Made by a program: the position numbers and the translations under genes. The notes beneath the pieces were generated by a model that had not been told where the DNA came from, searched no databases, and worked only from the letters and a program-made list of their open reading frames with translations. From an uncultured Sphingomonadaceae bacterium (GTDB lineage: Bacteria; Pseudomonadota; Alphaproteobacteria; Sphingomonadales; Sphingomonadaceae): 64,000 bases of DNA. The stretch is from NCBI GenBank assembly GCA_947489315.1, contig CANLCX010000001.1, positions 871,501-935,500 on the forward strand, read 5' to 3'. The first letter of the stretch is position 1. Each line of letters opens with the position of its first letter. Below, piece by piece: positions 60,665 to 64,000 of this stretch.

Positions 60665-60806
60665 GCCGCTCCTGTTGGATTAGAACATCTAAAGCTGCGT
60701 CCGCTTCTGTGGGGTTTAGTTCTCCAGCGGCGATCATGTCTTGAACGGCTTTTCTGAACCTTTCTGACTGTTCTTTCTGCGTTTCTTCTTTTTTCTTTTT
60801 CGGCAT
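60648..60806 (-). CDS. Small basic/acidic passenger ORF between transposase and HNH
   Basis: 52 residues, below the ORF-track limit, translated by hand: starts MPKKKKEETQKEQSERFRKA and continues QDMIAAGELNPTEADAALDV to a TAG. Its ATG comes two bases after the transposase stop (TAGTGATG), and its end overlaps the HNH start by 17 bases, as expected for translational coupling. Highly charged and helical. Function unknown; it may be an accessory of the nuclease. Confidence 0.6.
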   Translation of the reverse strand: MPKKKKEETQKEQSERFRKAVQDMIAAGELNPTEADAALDVLIQQERHESRK

Positions 60807-60808
60807 CA

Positions 60809-61738
60809 CTAGTCTCGGTGAGATTGTTGGTATGTCAAGCGCTTGCCAATAACGCCCATTAGCATTTCATCAGCACGCTCTATATCACTAACCCCTTTTG
60901 CCACGCGATTGCTATAGCGGAAGTCATATTCAGCTAGATACCGGTGCAAATGCTTCTCACTGCAATGCTGGTAGATACCGCGCATACCGCGCTTAAAGAT
61001 GCTGAAAAAACCTTCAATATGATTGGTGGTGACACCAGTTTTCGAAACATATTCGCCAGCGGCATGGGTAACGCTCTGATGACTCAGAAATTCACGCCCT
61101 ACAGCGCGATAAGCACGAGCTTCATCAGTAACCAAGTGGGAGTCTTTTGCTACGTTGTCGCGTACGATTTGAGCGATTTGGCCGGGTTCCATGGTAGGAG
61201 TATGGATTGAACGAGTACGGCCAGTTTTCTTGTCGAGCAAGCTAACAACCCGCATCTTGTGACCAGCGCCCCGCCGTTTCTTCATGTAACGCATTTCAGG
61301 CTTGTTTCCGATGTAAGTTTCATCTGTCTGTACTTCGCCGCCACCACCGCCAAACATTTCCATGTTGCTATCACGCATAGCCTCACGGATGCGATGAGAC
61401 ATGAACCAAGCAGTTTTAAGGGTAACACCAAGGATGCGATGAAGCTGGTTGCTGCTTATGCCCTTCTTGCTGCCAGCAATAAGATACATGGCCTGCAACC
61501 AGACATTCATGCGAACGTGACTGGCTTCAAAGATGGTTCCAATCTTGACGGTAAAGGGCTTACGGCACTCATAGCACTTGTAAGTGCCAATGCGGGTCGA
61601 TTTGCCACCCATTTTACCTATACGGTCAAGTCCGCCGCAACGCGGGCAAACCGCACCATGGGGCCAAAGACGCTCTTCAACGTAGGTGTAGGCTGCTTCT
61701 TCATCGTGAAAGTGTTTTGCTGAAAGGCCGGATGCCAT
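60809..61738 (-). CDS. IS1595 family transposase
   Basis: 309 residues, AGGAG before the ATG. An N-terminal zinc ribbon (CPRCGG and YKCYECRKPFTVKIGTIFEA) binds DNA; the DDE-type catalytic core shows VQTDETYIGNKPEMRY (first Asp), DSHLVTDEARAY (second Asp) and VTTNHIEGFFSIFKRGMRGI with the family's characteristic N/H in place of the usual third acidic residue. Length and motifs are complete, so it is probably active. Confidence 0.95.
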   Translation of the reverse strand: MASGLSAKHFHDEEAAYTYVEERLWPHGAVCPRCGGLDRIGKMGGKSTRIGTYKCYECRKPFTVKIGTIFEASHVRMNVWLQAMYLIAGSKKGISSNQLHRILGVTLKTAWFMSHRIREAMRDSNMEMFGGGGGEVQTDETYIGNKPEMRYMKKRRGAGHKMRVVSLLDKKTGRTRSIHTPTMEPGQIAQIVRDNVAKDSHLVTDEARAYRAVGREFLSHQSVTHAAGEYVSKTGVTTNHIEGFFSIFKRGMRGIYQHCSEKHLHRYLAEYDFRYSNRVAKGVSDIERADEMLMGVIGKRLTYQQSHRD

Positions 61739-61776
61739 CGTTTGTCTCCTAATTGGTACAAACTAGGGCTTTTCCG

Positions 61777-61801
61777 TGGGTACGTCAAGTATAATATCGC
61801 C
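61777..61801. repeat. IS1595 right inverted repeat
   Basis: 25 bases that, read on the minus strand, match the left repeat at 21 positions. The shared core TGACGTACCCA is perfect in both. Confidence 0.9.
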
Positions 61802-61809
61802 TTTTTCTT
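61802..61809. repeat. Target site duplication, right
   Basis: TTTTTCTT, identical to 59585-59592. Confidence 0.9.
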
Positions 61810-61867
61810 TCCTACATATTTGCCATAATGGCAAGAGAGATTCGAATCATTTGAAACGGAGCTCTAT

Positions 61868-62395
61868 ATGTCCTCAACCGGAAAAGACAAATTTGAAGAC
61901 CCACGCCTGTTGGCCGAGCGACCACTGCCGCAAGATGGCAGGGTTCGCGTAAAAGCCCGGACGAAAAAACGCCTAGCGCGTAGTGTGACAGTGAACCTGT
62001 CGGAGTCACCGTTAGGCTGGCTCCATGCGCGCGGGCATTTGACGGATCGCCAGCTCGATAGTGGAGAGAAATTGCGCGCCGATTGGGAGCGCGCCAATCT
62101 CGCTCCCAGCGTAACCATGAGTTGGAACATCACGCCGCCGAGCGGTGGTCGGCGCGGCGCTCCTGATGGGCTCGATCCGACGGAAGCGCAGATTGCTGCC
62201 AAGCAGCGTTTCGACAATGCTATAGCCTATCTCGGTAGGGACCTATCCGACATTGCTTGGAGAATAATCTGCGCAGGTGAGGGAGTTCCAGCTGCGGAAA
62301 AAAATCTTGGCTGGCCCGCGCGATCGGGAAAATTGGTGCTGAAAATTGCTCTGGATCGGCTTGGTGATTTCTATCGGCTTCCGGGAGAAGCCTAG
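61868..62395 (+). CDS. DUF6456 domain protein
   Basis: 175 residues, basic. The C-terminal 120 residues have the DUF6456 pattern: SPLGWLHARGHLTDRQLDSG, EKLRADWERANLAPSVTMSW, AKQRFDNAIAYLGRDLSDIA and GKLVLKIALDRLGDFYRLPG. The family is alphaproteobacterial and possibly DNA-binding (HTH-like helices); exact function unknown. The IS element ends 66 bases upstream and may have displaced its promoter. Confidence 0.85.
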   Translation: MSSTGKDKFEDPRLLAERPLPQDGRVRVKARTKKRLARSVTVNLSESPLGWLHARGHLTDRQLDSGEKLRADWERANLAPSVTMSWNITPPSGGRRGAPDGLDPTEAQIAAKQRFDNAIAYLGRDLSDIAWRIICAGEGVPAAEKNLGWPARSGKLVLKIALDRLGDFYRLPGEA

Positions 62396-62493
62396 CTTTC
62401 CCAATAATGACGATGAGCGTTGAAATCCGGTTGATTGCGTGGGGCGATAGGATAAGGTCATGAGGAAATCCATCTGTCAGGAAATACTGCCTC

Positions 62494-63603
62494 ATGAAAA
62501 CTCGCGCTGCCGTTGCCTTCGAAGCCAAAAAGCCCTTGGAAATTGTCGAACTGGATCTGGAAGGTCCGAAAGCGGGCGAAGTTTTGGTCGAGATAATGGC
62601 GACCGGCATTTGTCATACCGATGCATACACGCTGGATGGTCTCGACAGCGAAGGCAAGTTTCCGAGCGTTTTGGGCCATGAAGGGGCCGGGATTATCCGG
62701 GAAGTGGGCGCGGGCGTTACGTCGGTAGCACCCGATGATCATGTGATCCCTCTATACACGCCCGAATGTCGGCAGTGTAAATCCTGCCTTAGCGGCAAAA
62801 CAAATCTGTGCACCGCGATTCGAGCGACCCAAGGGCAGGGCTTGATGCCCGATGGCACCAGCCGCATGTCCTATAAAGGGGAACCCATTTATCACTATAT
62901 GGGCTGCTCGACCTTCTCCAATTTCATTGTCCTGCCGGAAATTGCAGTGGCCAAGATCCGCAATGATGCACCATTTGACAAGAGTTGTTACATCGGTTGC
63001 GGCGTGACCACCGGCGTCGGCGCTGTCACCAATACGGCCAAGGTTGAGCCGGGTGCCAATGTGATCGTTTTCGGTTTGGGCGGCATTGGTCTGAACGTCA
63101 TTCAGGGCGCCCGCATGGTTGGTGCTGACAAGATTATTGGTGTGGACCTAAACGACGACAAGGAAGCATGGGGTCGTAAGTTTGGCATGACCCATTTCGC
63201 TAATCCGGCGAAGATTGATGGTGATATTGTTGAGCATCTGGTCGCGCTGACCGATGGAGGCGCAGACTATACGTTCGATTGTACCGGCAATACGGACGTG
63301 ATGCGTCAAGCATTGGAATCCTGCCATCGCGGGTGGGGCGAGAGCATTATCATTGGCGTTGCAGAAGCCGGCAAGGAAATCGCAACTCGCCCATTTCAGC
63401 TGGTCACAGGGCGGGTTTGGAAAGGCACAGCTTTTGGGGGTGCACGAGGCCGAACCGATGTGCCGAAAATTGTCGACTGGTATGTCAACGGCAAGATCGA
63501 GATTGATCCGATGATCACGCACACGCTGACACTCGAAGACATTAACAAGGGTTTTGATTTGATGCATGCGGGCGAGAGCATCCGCAGCGTCGTGGTTTTC
63601 TAA
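62494..63603 (+). CDS. S-(hydroxymethyl)glutathione dehydrogenase (class III alcohol dehydrogenase)
   Basis: 369 residues, nearly complete match to class III ADH (FrmA/AdhC), which oxidises the glutathione adduct of formaldehyde with NAD. Catalytic zinc: C in [14 protein letters not shown] and H in LGHEGAG; structural zinc: [15 protein letters not shown]; Rossmann motif [20 protein letters not shown]. The class III GSH-binding arginine region (GTSRMSYKG) is present. Cytoplasmic formaldehyde detoxification. A VOC-family gene follows after 24 bases. Confidence 0.93.
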   Translation: MKTRAAVAFEAKKPLEIVELDLEGPKAGEVLVEIMATGICHTDAYTLDGLDSEGKFPSVLGHEGAGIIREVGAGVTSVAPDDHVIPLYTPECRQCKSCLSGKTNLCTAIRATQGQGLMPDGTSRMSYKGEPIYHYMGCSTFSNFIVLPEIAVAKIRNDAPFDKSCYIGCGVTTGVGAVTNTAKVEPGANVIVFGLGGIGLNVIQGARMVGADKIIGVDLNDDKEAWGRKFGMTHFANPAKIDGDIVEHLVALTDGGADYTFDCTGNTDVMRQALESCHRGWGESIIIGVAEAGKEIATRPFQLVTGRVWKGTAFGGARGRTDVPKIVDWYVNGKIEIDPMITHTLTLEDINKGFDLMHAGESIRSVVVF

Positions 63604-63627
63604 AAAATTCAACACAGGAGAAGAGTA

Positions 63628-64000
63628 ATGTACAGTCACATCATGGTAGGCGCGAACGATATCGAAGCGTCGAAGAAATTTTACGATGCCGTTTTGGGCG
63701 CTATGGGACATGCTCCCGGAACCCCGGACGACAAGGGCCGTGTTTTCTGGTTTACCGATAGCGGCATATTCTCGATTACGCCGCCGATTGATGGCGCGCC
63801 TGCAACATGCGGCAATGGCAGCACGGTTGGTTTCGCGGCAAAAGACCCTGCGACTGCAGATGCTTGGCATGCCGCTGGTCTCGCCAATGGCGGAACGACG
63901 CTGGAAGATCCTCCAGGTGTTCGCGAAGGCGGCCTTGGGAAGCTTTACCTGGCTTATCTGCGCGATCCTGCAGGCAATAAGCTTTGCGCTCTGCATCAAA
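63628..64000 (+). CDS. VOC (glyoxalase/bleomycin-resistance) family protein, cut by window end
   Basis: 124 residues visible, with aggag before the ATG at 63628 and no stop before base 64000. The VOC fold shows SHIMVGANDIEASKKFYDAV, GRVFWFTDSGIFSITPPIDG, then the metal-site strand LYLAYLRDPAGNKLCALHQ. It is probably co-transcribed with the formaldehyde dehydrogenase. Only a few residues may be missing; the exact enzyme is unknown. Confidence 0.88.
   Translation, partial: MYSHIMVGANDIEASKKFYDAVLGAMGHAPGTPDDKGRVFWFTDSGIFSITPPIDGAPATCGNGSTVGFAAKDPATADAWHAAGLANGGTTLEDPPGVREGGLGKLYLAYLRDPAGNKLCALHQ

Larger units (their letters stand above)
59593..61801 (-). mobile_element. Complete IS1595-family element with HNH passenger genes
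   Basis: 2209 bp bounded by imperfect 25-bp inverted repeats (left GGCACTATTATAGATGACGT..., right end on the other strand GGCGATATTATACTTGACGT...; 21 of 25 identical) and an 8-bp direct duplication TTTTTCTT on both sides. It contains the transposase (60809-61738, minus), a 52-codon ORF and an HNH endonuclease gene, all same-strand and apparently coupled, plus a 96-codon ORF on the plus strand that begins inside the left repeat. The insertion sits in the promoter region between the XRE regulator and the DUF6456 gene. Intact repeats and duplications suggest a fairly recent insertion. Boundaries are seen directly in the sequence. Confidence 0.9.

Noticed and set aside
63148-63999. 283-codon minus ORF
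   Set aside because: Opposite the formaldehyde dehydrogenase and VOC genes, both with clear motifs.

Overview
The window looks like chromosomal DNA of an alphaproteobacterium of the order Sphingomonadales (marine Sphingorhabdus/Sphingopyxis/Parasphingorhabdus-like). The signs are moderate GC, the yajC-secD-secF-Mth938 order, a CC0125/CC1285-type lipoprotein, DUF6456, a lone gspN, and a FixL/FixJ pair. This is inferred from gene content; no rRNA or other marker gene is present.

Layout. 0-3.5 kb: a cyclase-family gene cut by the window edge, divergent from an IclR regulator with matching palindromes between them; a lipoprotein-type formylglycine-generating enzyme; and a decayed serine recombinase. 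3.9-12 kb: a seven-gene same-strand cluster (P-loop protein, ABC exporter, alpha/beta hydrolase, porin, histidine kinase, response regulator, outer-membrane barrel) that reads as a cell-envelope transport or sensing system. 13.5-35 kb: a stress/persistence region with NfeD protease and SPFH protein, an APH-kinase fusion protein, an LptB paralog, DUF2267, a phosphoribosyltransferase, an Ala-rich lipoprotein, GNAT, host-attachment protein, DUF883, a heme-PAS FixL with FixJ, Hsp20, two universal stress proteins, two L,D-transpeptidase-type proteins and an MBL-fold RNase-like enzyme. A TACGTAA motif recurs 60-110 bases upstream of several of these genes. Gene-family content parallels the mycobacterial DosR dormancy regulon. 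Relics (PNPOx-like, DUF3604, a second copy of the Ala-rich lipoprotein) and a 16-C tract lie between 20 and 22.3 kb.

35-47.6 kb: a HerA/FtsK-like ATPase, a Cys/Ala heptad lipoprotein with its co-oriented neighbour, an orphan endolysin-holin pair, two acyl-CoA dehydrogenases, an LLM oxidoreductase, GspN, a thioredoxin-like protein, a flavin-dependent oxidoreductase, and a membrane-AhpD-like fusion divergent from a Cys-containing Rrf2 regulator. 47.6-59.5 kb: mostly housekeeping, with ispG, an isoaspartyl-peptidase homologue lacking its nucleophile Thr, an acyl-CoA carboxylase beta subunit, tRNA-Pro(GGG), yajC-secD-secF, a glycosyltransferase and an XRE/S24-like regulator.

59.6-61.8 kb: a complete IS1595-family element with 25-bp imperfect inverted repeats and 8-bp target duplications. 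It carries an HNH endonuclease and a 52-codon ORF that appear translationally coupled behind the transposase, plus a 96-codon ORF that starts inside the left inverted repeat. 61.9-64 kb: DUF6456, glutathione-dependent formaldehyde dehydrogenase, and a VOC protein cut by the window end.

The strongest candidates for undescribed biology are the FixLJ-linked persistence region, the Cys-striped lipoprotein and the HNH-carrying IS1595 element. All functional statements rest on motif recognition by eye; no database search was run.
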